Source: Drechmeria coniospora | Taxonomy: Eukaryota; Ascomycota; Sordariomycetes; Hypocreales; Ophiocordycipitaceae | Assembly (NCBI RefSeq): GCF_001625195.1 | Contig: NC_054389.1 | Coordinates: 5,080,520-5,144,519 of the forward strand | DNA length: 64,000 nt | Direction of reading: 5' to 3' | Shown here: positions 43,700 through 55,025 of the stretch, piece after piece | Numbering within the stretch: the stretch's first letter is position 1 | Layout of the letters: every line of letters starts with the position of its first letter | Notes under the pieces: model-generated | The model's database searches: none | What the model was told of the DNA's origin: nothing | The model's input: the letters and a program-made list of their open reading frames with translations, nothing else | Made by a program: the position numbers and the translations under genes

Positions 43700-46600
43700 A
43701 TGACAGTTACTCTGCTCATGTCCCATCCCGGCAATATGCCAGGATACACCAATCCAGTTGACCTCGACGAGGCTCAATCACTCTCCAGGTACTGTTACTT
43801 CATTTCTACTCACACCGGGATGCGTTTTTCTTTCTTTCTCATATTGATGTTGAGTGGCGTCCCTGTACCATCATCTCTTTCTTCTCTTCGTTTCTCTCTC
43901 CGTCTCTCTCTCCGTCTCGCACTCTCCGTTTTCGCGTCTCTGCTTCGTCCGTTTTCTTTTGCCTTTGCTCTTTTTGCTTCATCTGGCCACCATCTGGATC
44001 ACCCCTGAGGATTTGTTACCGTGAAGTTTCCGGGACCCCTTCATCATCAAAGTTCTCGCCATACCCATGGTATCTTGCGAAGAACCTGTCATCACCGGAC
44101 ACGCTTACCTACGGCGTTGCTTGCAAGTCCCGTGCCCTGGTGAGTATTGCCCGTGTCATAAACTAGCAGCAGACATGCACATGCACGGGACCTGCAGCCT
44201 GTTTGCCGGATGCTCTACCGGCCAAAATCCTTGAACCGGACCGGGACCTCGAACCAGGAACAGGAGCCATTGCGTGTCCATCTGGACCATCACATCCAGG
44301 AGCCCATTGCTCTCCGTCCGGCCTTTCTTCGGGGAGGCGCCTGGACGGAGCAGCCAGAACATCAAACGTTCTTGCAATTTCATTTGATTGCATTCGCAGC
44401 CGCGAAAAATGGATTCCAACACATATGCATCAGTCAAGATCACCCTGAATGGATGCATAACCGCACCTTCATGGGTCAAGGAGCCCTTTTCTTTTCTTTT
44501 CCTTTTTGCTCCATTTCTGCTTCTGCTGCCATCTATCGACCAAGTTGTGTCTCTGGCCAATGCTCAACCTGGCGCGTGGTATCGGCTCGTCAACCTGCAA
44601 CGGGACCGCAGCGATTGGGGTCATCTACCGATACGAATAGGCACATCGCGAAAGCAAAGCGGCACCTGCCCAATCCACAGGTCCGGATATGAACGGGGTG
44701 CTATGCTGGCCGTTGTGCCGCATTTGCTTCCTTCCACCCTCGCGCTTAGCCGGCCGCATCAGGATCGAGAGTTCGAACCAGGGGAAATTCCCCAGGATAG
44801 GCTTGCGAAAGATCGCCTGCATTCGAACCAAGCTCGGTTTGTGTAACATCCACCTGACCAGTCACTCGTTTTGCTAACATCCGGCTGCAGCATCAAAGTT
44901 GAATCGAGCCTTGCTTTAGTTTATATTTTTGCAACTCGTGTTTTCTGTTTCAGTTTGTTTGAGTGGCATTGGAGAACCGAATACTGACCATACCCAGCGA
45001 CTACAGCTACCCTCCGCCAGGCATGGCCTCGAATGCCCCAAGCATCTTTTCTTTCCCTCCCATAGACCCGTCAGTGGACCTTCTGAATGGATCGTCATGG
45101 GCTTCAAATGGTGAAGGACAGAGCTTTCCAGATTTTCCGGACACTGCATCACCCAACGTGGGCGATGTGGAGGAATGCCTCTTCACATCAGGCCAGACCA
45201 CTCCCAGAGGAACCAGGACGGACCGACCCAAGAGTGCAGAGGCCATTTGGACTGCTTCCAGGACCGGCTCGGTTGCCACGACCATGGCTCAAGCCATGTC
45301 GAGGGCGAACTCGAGCAGGTCCAGCACTACAGTTCTTTCGCAGAATTCACACATGTCTGCCGCGGATGACGCAGCCGCGTTCCAAAATGGATCCCACTCA
45401 ACACCCCCCATGGCTGGAATGGACTCGTGCCTGCTGCTCGTCGCCGATGCCGGTGGACCCAACCACCTGTATTGGCCCGACTACAGCATCGACGTAGGCC
45501 TGAATGCAAACCACCAGGGCGTGTACCATCTTCCAGGTGCTGACCCGCTACACATGGCTCCTGCCCACATGCATCTTGGCCCTGAAGTCGGGTTGCCAGA
45601 TGCATCATCTCCTTCTTCGTGGGACTGCTTTTCTAGCTCCATTTCTCGAACTTCTTCTCCTGCCACCATTGATGAGACCTGGATGCCCGCTCCCCTGAGC
45701 TCCCGTTCTTCTCCCGACATCAAATGCCAGTCGCCAAGGTACGTCTCACACCGCCGTGAATGAGTTGTTGCAGTTTCTAACCACTGGAACGTCGCAGCTC
45801 CGAGAGGAAGTTGACGTTGATCCCGGAATACGACAACATATCCGCAAATCCCATGGATGACTCGATTGGCCTTACGCAGAAGCTTGGACCGCGCCGACCA
45901 AGCAACGTCAGCGATTCCGCGAGGGATCATGTTCTCTACAAGAGCGCTGCCCCTGGGCCCGACGGCTTCTTCCACTGCCCTTGGGAAGGCCAGGCAAACT
46001 GCAACCACAAGGCCGAGAAGCTCAAGTGCAACTATGAGTAAGGACTGACCTCCTGCCACCTTCGATTTCAATCAGCTAACTCGATTTCAGCAAATTCGTC
46101 GACTCGCATCTCAAGCCCTACCGTTGCAAGGCGATCACCTGCGAGGGAGCGCGATTCTCTTCCACCGCTTGCCTCCTTCGTCACGAGCGCGAAGCGCATG
46201 GGCTCCACGGCCACGGCGAAAAGCCGTTCCTCTGCATCTACGATGGCTGTGAGCGTGCCATGCATGGCAACGGATTCCCCCGCCAGTGGAACCTGAGGGA
46301 CCACATGAAGCGCGTACACAATGACCACGGAATTTCCAGCGGCTCCCCGCCGGCAGCCGCAGTTCCTGTCAGCCAGCCAGTCAATGGGAGCCGCAAGCGG
46401 AAGCTGGATGCCCCGGAACAGCAGGTCTCCGCCAGCCGCAAGACGGTGGTGAAACCTGTTCCGATGGTGGAGCAGGTACGCAACACGACCCGACCGCTTC
46501 TCGATCAGTGGCTCGACCATCGGCGGGCTGTGGAGGATGCCATTCGAGGACTGAACAAGCCCGGGGATTCCCGGAATCTGCGACACATCACCAGGGTGCA

Positions 46601-46703
46601 GAAGCATCTGTCTGCCATGGCCAAGATGACTGCCGACAACGGCGACATGCCGAAAGCCGATACTACGCCAGTGGCTCCCCGACGGAGTTATGCCTCTGGC
46701 TGA
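43700..46703 (+). CDS. C2H2 zinc-finger transcription factor
   Basis: Four exons, 43700-43788, 44998-45738, 45798-46037 and 46091-46703, give 560 aa. The first ~280 residues are Ser/Thr/Pro-rich and probably regulatory. The DNA-binding region lies at about 340-433: an atypical Cys/His cluster (H-C-P-W-E-G-Q-A-N-C), a C-x4-C/H-x4-H finger (Cys369-His393), and a second one with a long loop (Cys405-His433). A K-R-K-L basic patch (possible NLS) follows. Exon 1 ends in phase 2 at a good donor (CAG/GTACTG). The acceptor at 44996-44997 restores the frame as A-G/C G-A-C T-A-C, giving an intron of 1209 bp, far longer than any other here. If that first exon is wrong, translation would start at 45023. 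I cannot name an ortholog. Confidence 0.75.
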
Positions 46704-48003
46704 ATGGAGTGTCACCGCGTGAGTGTTGTCCAAGTTGCAGCAACAAATGGACTACAACTAACATGGCAAAGGCGGAACATCGGACCCGGCGACGGGGTGT
46801 TTCCACTTGAAGATGCAAGTGCATCGACAGCAAAGATGTCTTTGGACAAAAACCGGAGTAGGAAGGCAAAGTTTCGCACCCTAGGGCCAATTCCAAGCTG
46901 ACGGGCATGTTATCCTCACACCATATGGATCGCTTCCATGCACGACCACAGAGCCGGCTCCATCCCTCCCTGGATGAGACCTATCCGGAGTGACTAGACC
47001 AACCGGAAACAGGCCGATTTGCTATCCCCAACCCTTCACACGATCGAATTGTTTCAAGGAAATAGGAAGGTCAAGTCACCATTTTCGGGTTCGCGCCGAA
47101 TGTAGGGGTGGATGGGAGGAAATGATCAGGAGATACTGAAGGCGTCAAATGCTCCTCTCCATAACTGGCCGAGCTTGTGACAATATTGATCAACCTGTTC
47201 GACCTGATGGGAATTGCTCGAAAAGACCTAATGCTAGGTGAGCAAGCACTTTGCGACCCATGGGTCTGCAGTGTGATCTGAACGTCCGAGCCAAGACAAG
47301 AAGGAAGGGGATCTAGGGGCGTCGAAATATTTGCGGAGCAGGCTTGGTCGCTACGTTATGACCTCGACTATGTTCCTGAGATTCGAGGAAAAGAGAACGT
47401 ATCTATACAATTGATGAGTAGTTTCAGGTGATGCCATGATCTCAAGATGATGCAAGTTTGAATGGGAAGGGATTGAAGCTCGGAGTTGGGTGACCCCGAA
47501 CGTAAACATGTAGGAACCTGCCTTTATAGGTAGTTTTGCGTACGTGAAATGTACTGTTTGCACTGAATGTGCTCCGTACTGTACTTACTCCATAATGCGT
47601 ACTGTAAGTACTTGTACTTACAGTAATGCCTTGCACCGGTCTTGTAGGTGTAAGTATGTACTCCGTACAGTATGTTATGTTCAAGTACTGAGTACTATTA
47701 GGTACAGTACAGTACTTAGTACTAACACTACGGGTGCCCACTTGTAGATATGTACTTACATGTACTGTACTGTACTGTACTGTAAGTGCTAACTGTAATA
47801 ATGCGAGTACCCTGGGTTGGCGGCACTGGCGCTTTTTTCTACCCCTCTATTGAGGTGGACCACTTCTGCCACTGTTGAACCACGATCCCAACGATCCTCA
47901 AGGACAGCCTTTTTGCCAATAGCATCCTATTCCCTTACTCCTGACAATACACGGTATTACAACCTCATTTCTTTGGAAACCTGAAAATTCAGAATCAGTC
48001 AAG
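46704..48003. other. Intergenic region with palindrome island
   Basis: 1.3 kb between the C2H2 factor and TPI1. A palindrome island occupies about 47560-47800, with ACTCCGTACAG, AAGTACTTGTACTT and a TGTAC microsatellite at about 47760-47782. No gene is supported. The last 150 bp are the TPI1 leader. Confidence 0.5.
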
Positions 48004-48996
48004 ATGGCGCGCAAGTTCTTTGTTGGCGGCAACTTCAAGATGTGAGCTGGTTGCCCCTCCATGCTGCTCGGCATCTGCCCCGCGATCATGGACGATTCAA
48101 AACGCCGCAGCAGACTGACAGTGGGTGTAGGAACGGCTCGATTGCGTCCATCAAGGAGATTGTCGATAACCTGAACAAGGCTCAGCTCGATGCCGACGTT
48201 GGTACGGCCACCGCGCTCGCCCGCTCTCCCGCACAATCAGTAGCGTGAGAGATCAACGAAAGACGGCAAAGCTGACGTTCTGAACAGAGGTTGTCGTCGC
48301 CCCTCCGGCCCTGTACCTCCACCTCGTTCGCGACACTCTTCGTTCAACCATCGAGGTGGCTTCCCAAAACGTCTACGACAAGCCCAATGGTGCCTTCACC
48401 GGCGAGATCTCTGTCTCCCAGCTCAAAGACAGCAACATTAAATGGACTATTCTCGGCCACTCGGAGCGACGCACCATCCTCAAGGAGACGGACGAGTTGG
48501 TCGCTTCCAAGACCAAGTACGCTACCGAAAATGGGCTCGGCGTTATCTGGTGCTGCGGCGAGAGCCTCGAGGAGCGCGAGGCCGGCAAGACCATCCAAGT
48601 TGTCAGCCGCCAGCTCGAAGCTCTCAAGGCCCAGGTCTCGGACTGGAGCAAAATCGTGATCGCTTACGAACCCATCTGGGCCATCGGCACCGGCAAGGTT
48701 GCCACCACAGAACAAGCCCAGGAGGTCCACAAGGCCATCCGAGAGTGGCTACGGTGTGTGAGCGACAAGGTCGCCGCCGAGACCCGAATCTTGTACGGTG
48801 GCAGCGTCAGCGAGAAGAACTGCGGCGAGCTTAGCAAGCAGCCTGATATCGACGGCTTCCTCGTCGGCGGTGCTTCCCTCAAGCCTGCCTGTAAGTACCT
48901 CGACTGTTCCATCCCAAATTCACTGCTGTATTTTGTCTTGGCACTCGCTGACATATCTTTCTACTAGTTGTCGACATCATCAACTGCAGGAAGTAG
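48004..48996 (+). CDS. TPI1: Triosephosphate isomerase
   Basis: Four exons, 48004-48041, 48131-48201, 48288-48890 and 48968-48996, give 246 aa, the family's usual length within two or three residues. This glycolytic enzyme interconverts dihydroxyacetone phosphate and glyceraldehyde 3-phosphate in the cytosol. Active-site residues are all present: Asn10 and Lys12 in G-G-N-F-K-M, His94 in L-G-H-S-E-R-R, and Glu164 in [12 protein letters not shown]. The phosphate-binding G-G-S-V and G-G-A-S-L motifs are near the C-terminus. The first intron splits the Met codon right after the catalytic lysine, and the last exon encodes only F-V-D-I-I-N-C-R-K. Confidence 0.97.
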
Positions 48997-50173
48997 GAAT
49001 TGTTACCAATCCAGGTTCGCTAACGGATGACGGGAGGTTTGACCAGAAGTAAAAATAGTATTACTCGTCAAATTGGATATCACCTACAATGCCCGCTCTA
49101 TCAAGTTTCGGTCACGATAATCAAGTGACGGCTTTTGTAGCAGATTCGCGACGTCGACGCCCTGTCCTGCCGGTGCATGTATACTCCGAGGAGTCCATCT
49201 GGCACAGCAGACACTCATGTGACAGTTCAGTGTCGCCGCCACCTCTCCATGCAAATTTACACAACCAGGCCCTTGCCGTGATAAGGGGACCATATGCCTC
49301 GTACGCTGGGTCTCGTGCTCGTTACCGCCTTGTTCGTCTTCTTCAGTTTCTCTCCACTGGCATCCCGGAGCAGCTCCAATTTTTGCAGTACTTCGTACGG
49401 CGACAGATTTCGTACGCATATGGGCTTTGTCCGGCCGTTGATGTAGTGCCCTATGATGACAGGGTGTTTTCCCGGTCGGGGAGAGACGGCGAACTCGACT
49501 TGGGGGTTGGCGGCGGCGAATTTGGGAAGGAGAGACTTGATGAAGCCGCTTGGAAAGGAAGACGACGTTAGCCACTAGACCAAGATTCGTTATTCCGCCG
49601 CTGTCGCACCACTCACTTCATGCCTTTGGAGCTACCAGCCCAGTCGCAGTAATGAAGGTCCAACTTCTTGCATTGCAAGATGAAGGCGCCGAGGCCGTTC
49701 TGGATTCGTCAGCTTCCTGCATCAAAACGATACACTTGTCGGTCCGCATACTTGGCCCTGTGCGATGGCTCGCAATGCCTTGACTGTCATCTTGCTTTTG
49801 CCGTGACTCTCGATATCCTCATGATCCGATGGCACAGAGGAATTGCAGCAGCCAGCAATCAAACGCGCCTTGCCTTGGTTCAGGAAAAGGATTCGCTGGC
49901 TTTGGGGTCGACCGAGTCGGGCTTAGCGCCTGTCGGCGGCACATTATCGGTAAAACTTGCTCCATCGCTAGCTAAGTTCGAATTGCGGCCACCCAAGCAA
50001 GCTCTTGATAATTTCCAGCACCGCGCGTCGGTCTGTCCAACTGGTGCGGTTTCCTCCCTCTGACCAACAACTCCGTGCCGTCGCCGGCCCATCATCATCA
50101 GGGTCCAAATCCTCACTGGCCAGCCACCTTGTCGCCGTCGTATCGGGAAAGGCGTTGACGCCTGGCTGGCGCA
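48997..50173. other. Intergenic region
   Basis: 1.2 kb between two plus-strand genes. It has open frames of 130-196 codons on both strands, mutually overlapping, without domains. No repeat or RNA gene recognised. Confidence 0.4.
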
Positions 50174-51532
50174 ATGACAAACCAACTCCCTCGAAACCTG
50201 CTCGCCCTCTTCGCACCGCGCCCTCCCCTTCGCTGGGTTCCCCCGGTCGATCAACCGCAAGAGAAGCGCAAGACGAAGCATGTTGACGGCGTGGCATCGT
50301 ACATTGAATCTCTCCAGGACTACAAGAATAACGACACGTTCGTCTCGACCGAGAGCTGGCTCGAAGCTCGCGATCGCAAGAAGGAGGAGAAGACGACTGC
50401 TGCCAAGCAATTGCTCGAGGAGGGCCCCAAGAAATGTGCATCTTCCCATCCGAAGTTCCATGAGCGACAACTAATCTTCTACCTCCAGTCCACCCCGAAG
50501 AGGATCCCAACATCCGCGGTGATGCGCTATCGACCATGGTCGTTGCGCGGCTGAGTTACGAGGCTGATGAGCGCGACCTCGAAAGACACTTCGGCCGTTT
50601 TGGTCCCATCGCTCGCGTTAGTCAACTCGTCCATATTTTCATGTTGCGTGCCTCCCTTCCGTTCTGTCATGGCTGATGAAGTTGCTTGTTCTTTTAGATT
50701 CGCATCATCACCGACACCCACGCTCATGAGAAGCCGGGCAAGAAAAAGAAACCCCACAGGGGCTATGCATTCATCGTGTTTGAGCGGGAGTCTGATATGC
50801 AAGGTAAACCCTACTCCCCCACCGCTCCCCAAACCAGGAGGTGTTCCAGTCAATGTGCTTTCGGTGATGTGGCCCTCAAGCTTGCCAAGGCTGAGAGTTG
50901 CCCACGATACCGCATGGGCCCTCAAGCTTGCCTTTGCGACCTCTGCTATTCTGCAAATTTTCATCATTGTTGGTAAGCCTCGCTGACACGACGCCTTTCG
51001 TGGCGATGGGACATAGCCGCAGTCAGATCGTGCGATGGGGATCGCATCAAAGGTAAAGCCATCAAGACTGACGTCGAACGGGGTCGGACCGTTGTAGGCT
51101 GGAAGCCTCGAAGGCTGGGCGGCGGCTTGGGTGGTCGAGGCTACTCCAGGATTGTTCCTTCGCGTCCCATGGGTCCTCGCGGGTTTGGAGGCGACGGCTT
51201 TAGAGGCGACGGCTTCCGAGGAGGCTTCCGAGGCTTTGACGGCGGCCGTGGTCGCGGCGGCGGCCGTGGTGGGCGCGGTGGCTTCAGAGGTGATTTTGGT
51301 GGCCCTAGGGGCGACCGCAGTGGATACGGCCCTCCGATGGGTGCACCGTCAGGCCCAGGCTCGGATAGACGCACCAACGATCGAGCCTTCTCTGGTTCCG
51401 GCCCCGATGGCCGTGGGCCGCGCTACGATGACCGACCAGGTGGTTTCCGAGGAGGCGATGGCGGCCGATACGGTGATCGTGACGGCGGTCGACGCACAGG
51501 CAGCAACATGGAACCCATTGGCAGCCGCCGCG

Positions 51533-51565
<33 letters not shown>

Positions 51566-51613
51566 GGTATCGTGATAGAGGCCCCGATCGCGATCGCGAG
51601 AGGGATGGGCACC

Positions 51614-51648
<35 letters not shown>

Positions 51649-51765
51649 CGTGATAGGGACCGAGGCTGGGACCGTCGGGATTATGATCGGCCGCGAGACG
51701 ATGACAGAAAACGACCCTTCGAGGGAGGGAGTCACGACGACTCACGGAAAATGCCTCGTTATTGA
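50174..51765 (+). CDS. SNP1: U1 snRNP 70-kDa protein (U1-70K)
   Basis: Four exons, 50174-50435, 50489-50616, 50698-50803 and 51017-51765, give 414 aa. It binds U1 snRNA stem-loop I and recruits U1 snRNP to 5' splice sites. The N-terminal U1-70K domain ([19 protein letters not shown]) precedes an RRM at about 103-185 with RNP2 M-V-V-A-R-L and RNP1 R-G-Y-A-F-I-V-F. Next come the conserved V-E-R-G-R-T-V and [13 protein letters not shown], then an Arg/Gly-rich tail with an oligo-Gly run and an R-D dipeptide repeat in place of the animal RS domain. The third intron, 213 bp, is the longest in the window apart from that of the C2H2 gene. Confidence 0.95.
51525..51660 (+). repeat. Coding microsatellites in the U1-70K tail
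   Basis: A GGC triplet run at about 51534-51563 encodes oligo-glycine, and a GGGACA hexamer repeat at about 51613-51650 encodes R-D-R-D. Both keep frame by multiples of three and may vary in length between strains. Confidence 0.75.
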
Positions 51766-52525
51766 ACTGTCCGTATCGGCCATCCGCAGGCTGTCGGCAC
51801 GTTCGATCAACCCCTCGTGGCATCGACGACTCTCCCTTCTGAGCTAGAGGATATGGAGGCAACTGCGTGTGGCGATTGGCATGGCGAACTCGAAAAGTCG
51901 GCCCGCGACGAGATGGACTAGGTCACCTCTTTTTCCTTTGTTTCCTGCAGTCGTGCTGCCGTGGCATGTCCCGCAACACCGTAGCATAGTCGGGCAGATG
52001 GAGCGGTTTCATCCGCAGGGTGTTGCTAATGTATTGAACCCACGAGGATGACGGAAGGAAGTATCGGTGGTCTCACAACGTGCTGGGCCCCGAGAAGAGA
52101 AGACGAATGCTTCCCACTCTAGGTAAGGTCAGAGGTAAGGCACTATTGTCCTGCTGACCATGTATAAATATCGCCCGTGTTATAGGATATCCCTGGCAGA
52201 GCAGGAGGCAACGACGAGGATAAACAATCAAGATCACAGGACGTGGCACGGCTGTGTCCCGAGCACAAGGTAAGCTTGGCTGGGCGTGGAGTGTTCAGGT
52301 ATCTTGAAACATGCCTTTGATATTGTCATCCGAGAAGGTACTCTAGAAAACATGACGAATGCCTGCCAGCGTGTATTAACCCATGACCTCTGAACGCCGA
52401 GACCCATTCAAAATCCATGCCCCGTACCAATGCTGCGGACGGACAAAAGGGGCCCTCCATCCATTTCCCCTTCAACAGAGGATACATCACTTTTTTTTGC
52501 TCCCTCGCAGAAACACGGGTCCTCT
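51766..52525. other. Intergenic region (convergent)
   Basis: 760 bp between the stops of U1-70K and MRT4, presumably 3' untranslated sequences of both. Nothing else is recognisable. Confidence 0.4.
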
Positions 52526-53338
52526 TCATTCTGCGACAACACCATCCATCGCCTCAGGATTTACTTCCGTCACCTCGTTCGTGGCCGCACTCCAGTGACT
52601 ATGAAATTGATGTCAGTGATGCAGACGGCGTCGGGAAGGGAGAAGGAAAGCGAAGCGGGGTACATACGCCAAGATCTTGACTCGAAACTCGCTGAGGCAA
52701 ACTCCAAATAGTTTGAGAAGTCTCGTCTGCCGTGAGTCTAGAACATCGCCTTCCTTGCATACAATGTACGGTTCGCCCTCGCCACTTTCGTCGCCCAGTA
52801 CGACCTTTCCCTTGACCATTCGAGTCGGGACGCCCAGTCTCCGAAGCTCGGGCTCGATGCTATGCTCGAGAGGGACATCGTACTCAACAGGCACCTCGCC
52901 GGCCGTAGCGTAGACGACGCCGGACGGGATGGCAAACTTTCTGCTTGCCGTGACACCCGCCCGTGCAAAGTCAACCTTGGCCAGGTTGCCAAAGTAGTCG
53001 ATGATCTCTTGTGCTGGCCGGTTTGAGAGGATGAGGCCGACGGTGCCGGATAGGTATTGCGTCAGATCTTCGATGCCCGGAGCGACCGCTTCCGAAGGGC
53101 TCTGACCGAGCGCCTTGGCCATGAGCTTGGTCTTGCCGAAGAAGAGGCGGCAGTCGGAGAGCTCGTGGCGCACATCCTTGAGGTAACTATTGCGCATGTT
53201 GTCGACGCTGAAGACGAAGCAGTGCTGGTAATCGGCCACGGCATCGCGGATGTTCTGGAAGAGCTTGTCTTTTTGCTCCCGCGTCTTCTTGTCCACCTGG
53301 GTGAGGTTGAAGACTTTGGCGCGCTTGGACTTGGGCAT
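52526..53338 (-). CDS. MRT4: Mrt4 ribosome-assembly factor (P0-like)
   Basis: Two exons on the minus strand, 53338-52668 and 52598-52526, give 247 aa. Mrt4 is a nucleolar homolog of the ribosomal stalk protein P0; it holds the P0 site on pre-60S particles until exchange in the cytoplasm. Seen: the basic start [13 protein letters not shown], then [10 protein letters not shown] and F-F-G-K-T-K-L-M (L10 domain). Also visible are G-L-I-L-S-N-R-P and the C-terminal [13 protein letters not shown]. The splice gives [11 protein letters not shown] and a short tail ending at a stop. The C-terminal acidic stalk peptide of P0 is absent, as expected for Mrt4. The ATG at 53338 is the first in frame. Confidence 0.92.
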
Positions 53339-55025
53339 GGCGGCGGTCGGATCTCGTTCGGCGTCTCTCTTCAATCAGTTGATACAGCAACTATTGAGTC
53401 TCGCAGTAGGAGCCTGATTGTCGGTCAGTGAGTTGGTAGGGCGGTGGGAAAAGGTTAACGGTGATTGTCTGCCAACGCGGAGGCCGATAAGATTGCGGAA
53501 AAATTTCGCCACCAACAGCGACAACTTTTTTTTGGAGCCGCAGCGACCGAGAGACGGACCCCGCAAGTCTCAATTGGGCGAAGGCGGCGGCTCCCCAGGC
53601 GGCTAAAGGTAGGGGAAGAACATCTTTATCGCCCGTAAAGTATCAGCACTAAGCTAATTCTACAGAAAGCGACTTGTGGGGGCTAAATGCTAGTACTCTA
53701 CGGGGTATTTCTTGTATTACAAGTAAGTACTTAGTGCGTAAGTACTTACTTACTGTACAGTAAGTACGTTCGTGGCCCCCGTCTGTTGGCTGAAATAGAC
53801 CTGAAGCAGAACGATGGGTCGCGACTCTGATGTCGGCGTCGGCTTGACAACTACTGGAACTATTGGCATCCTGCACTCATACCAATTCTGTGCATGCATG
53901 AAAAAGAGGAAGGTTCATGTGCGAAATTGCGGCGGCTGTGAATGCATTCCCCTGGCCACCTGAAATAATAGTTTAGAAGGAACTTGTGAACTTCCAATCT
54001 TGCACACTGTGTGCCAGTGCGAAGTGCCAAAGTACGTAGAGGACCAGTACCCAGTGCAGTACTCGTAGGTATTCTTCCCAGGTTGAAAACAAGAATACAT
54101 CGAGAGTACCGCTGGCAGACTGCACACAGTATGTACTGCTCCGTACACGAAAGTACCTCCAGATGCGAATGCCAACAACTACATTCAATGTACGATGTAG
54201 TTGTAAGTAAGCGCGAATGCGCTTGCTACTGAAGTTCATTGTCGGGTACTCATACTGCCCATTGATCCGCACTGATCTCCATCATAGTTCTGGCAAGGGC
54301 TACATGTCAAAATAGCCGTTTCAAGAATATCCTGAAATAGTATCTATCACCTTGACATGCCTCGAGGCTTGAGCACTTGATCAAGGCGTCAAGGTGACAA
54401 AGGAACGGCTGCGCAGTTGGCAAGGGCGCTAGCTAATAAGCAATACAGCGTACTGCGGCGGGAAAACCCTCCCTGAACTGCACATTTTCCGTTCCGACCA
54501 TCGCAGCTAAATCTGAAATGGCGCACGGACCAACTGGAACCTCGACATCGATGACCACCCAAAAGTGTTATTTTTTCCCGACTCCCCTTCCACCACCAGC
54601 ACAGGTATCCATTGCACAAACTCCAGCAATCCTCCCCTCGCCTCCATCCACCCGAGAAGAAAGGAGACGAGGCTCTTCGTCCCTCCATCGATCCCAACAC
54701 CCCCTCCGTCGTCTCTTCACCCGCGACACGCCCATTTCTCCTTTTTGCCTTCTGCCGACCGACTAGTCGCCCGCGCATCGAAGGACTTTTTGCCGTAATC
54801 AGGTGTCGACTCCTTGTACACCTTCACCTTCACCTTCCACGCCACGCTCCCCAGCCAACGCTGAGAGGCATCGCGAATCGACGTCTTCAGCCTCACTGCA
54901 ACCTCTCATTGCATCGATATTCTTGGTCGACATTTTCTATCCTTCTTCCCCCCGCCTCTTCCCTCCGCCTGCGCATCCAGCATCCTCTCGGTCCGCCTCA
55001 TCTCCATCCTGTCGAGAGGGCAACA
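53339..55025. other. Divergent intergenic region with palindrome islands
   Basis: 1.7 kb between the head-to-head MRT4 and G3BP-like genes. It contains AAGTACTTACTTACTGTACAGTAAGTA-type palindromic sequence around 53690-53775 and more GTAC words at about 54030-54250. From about 54580 to 55020 the plus strand is a pyrimidine-rich leader of the downstream gene. No gene is supported. Confidence 0.45.

Noticed and set aside
44388..44846. 152-codon frame inside the long intron of the C2H2 gene
   Set aside because: No domain and mixed composition; overlapped by other frames. Does not join the C2H2 exons in phase.
51131..51847. 238-codon alternative frame across the U1-70K tail
   Set aside because: Ala/Thr/Gly-rich translation of the same GGC and GGGACA repeats; the correct frame continues the conserved U1-70K sequence.
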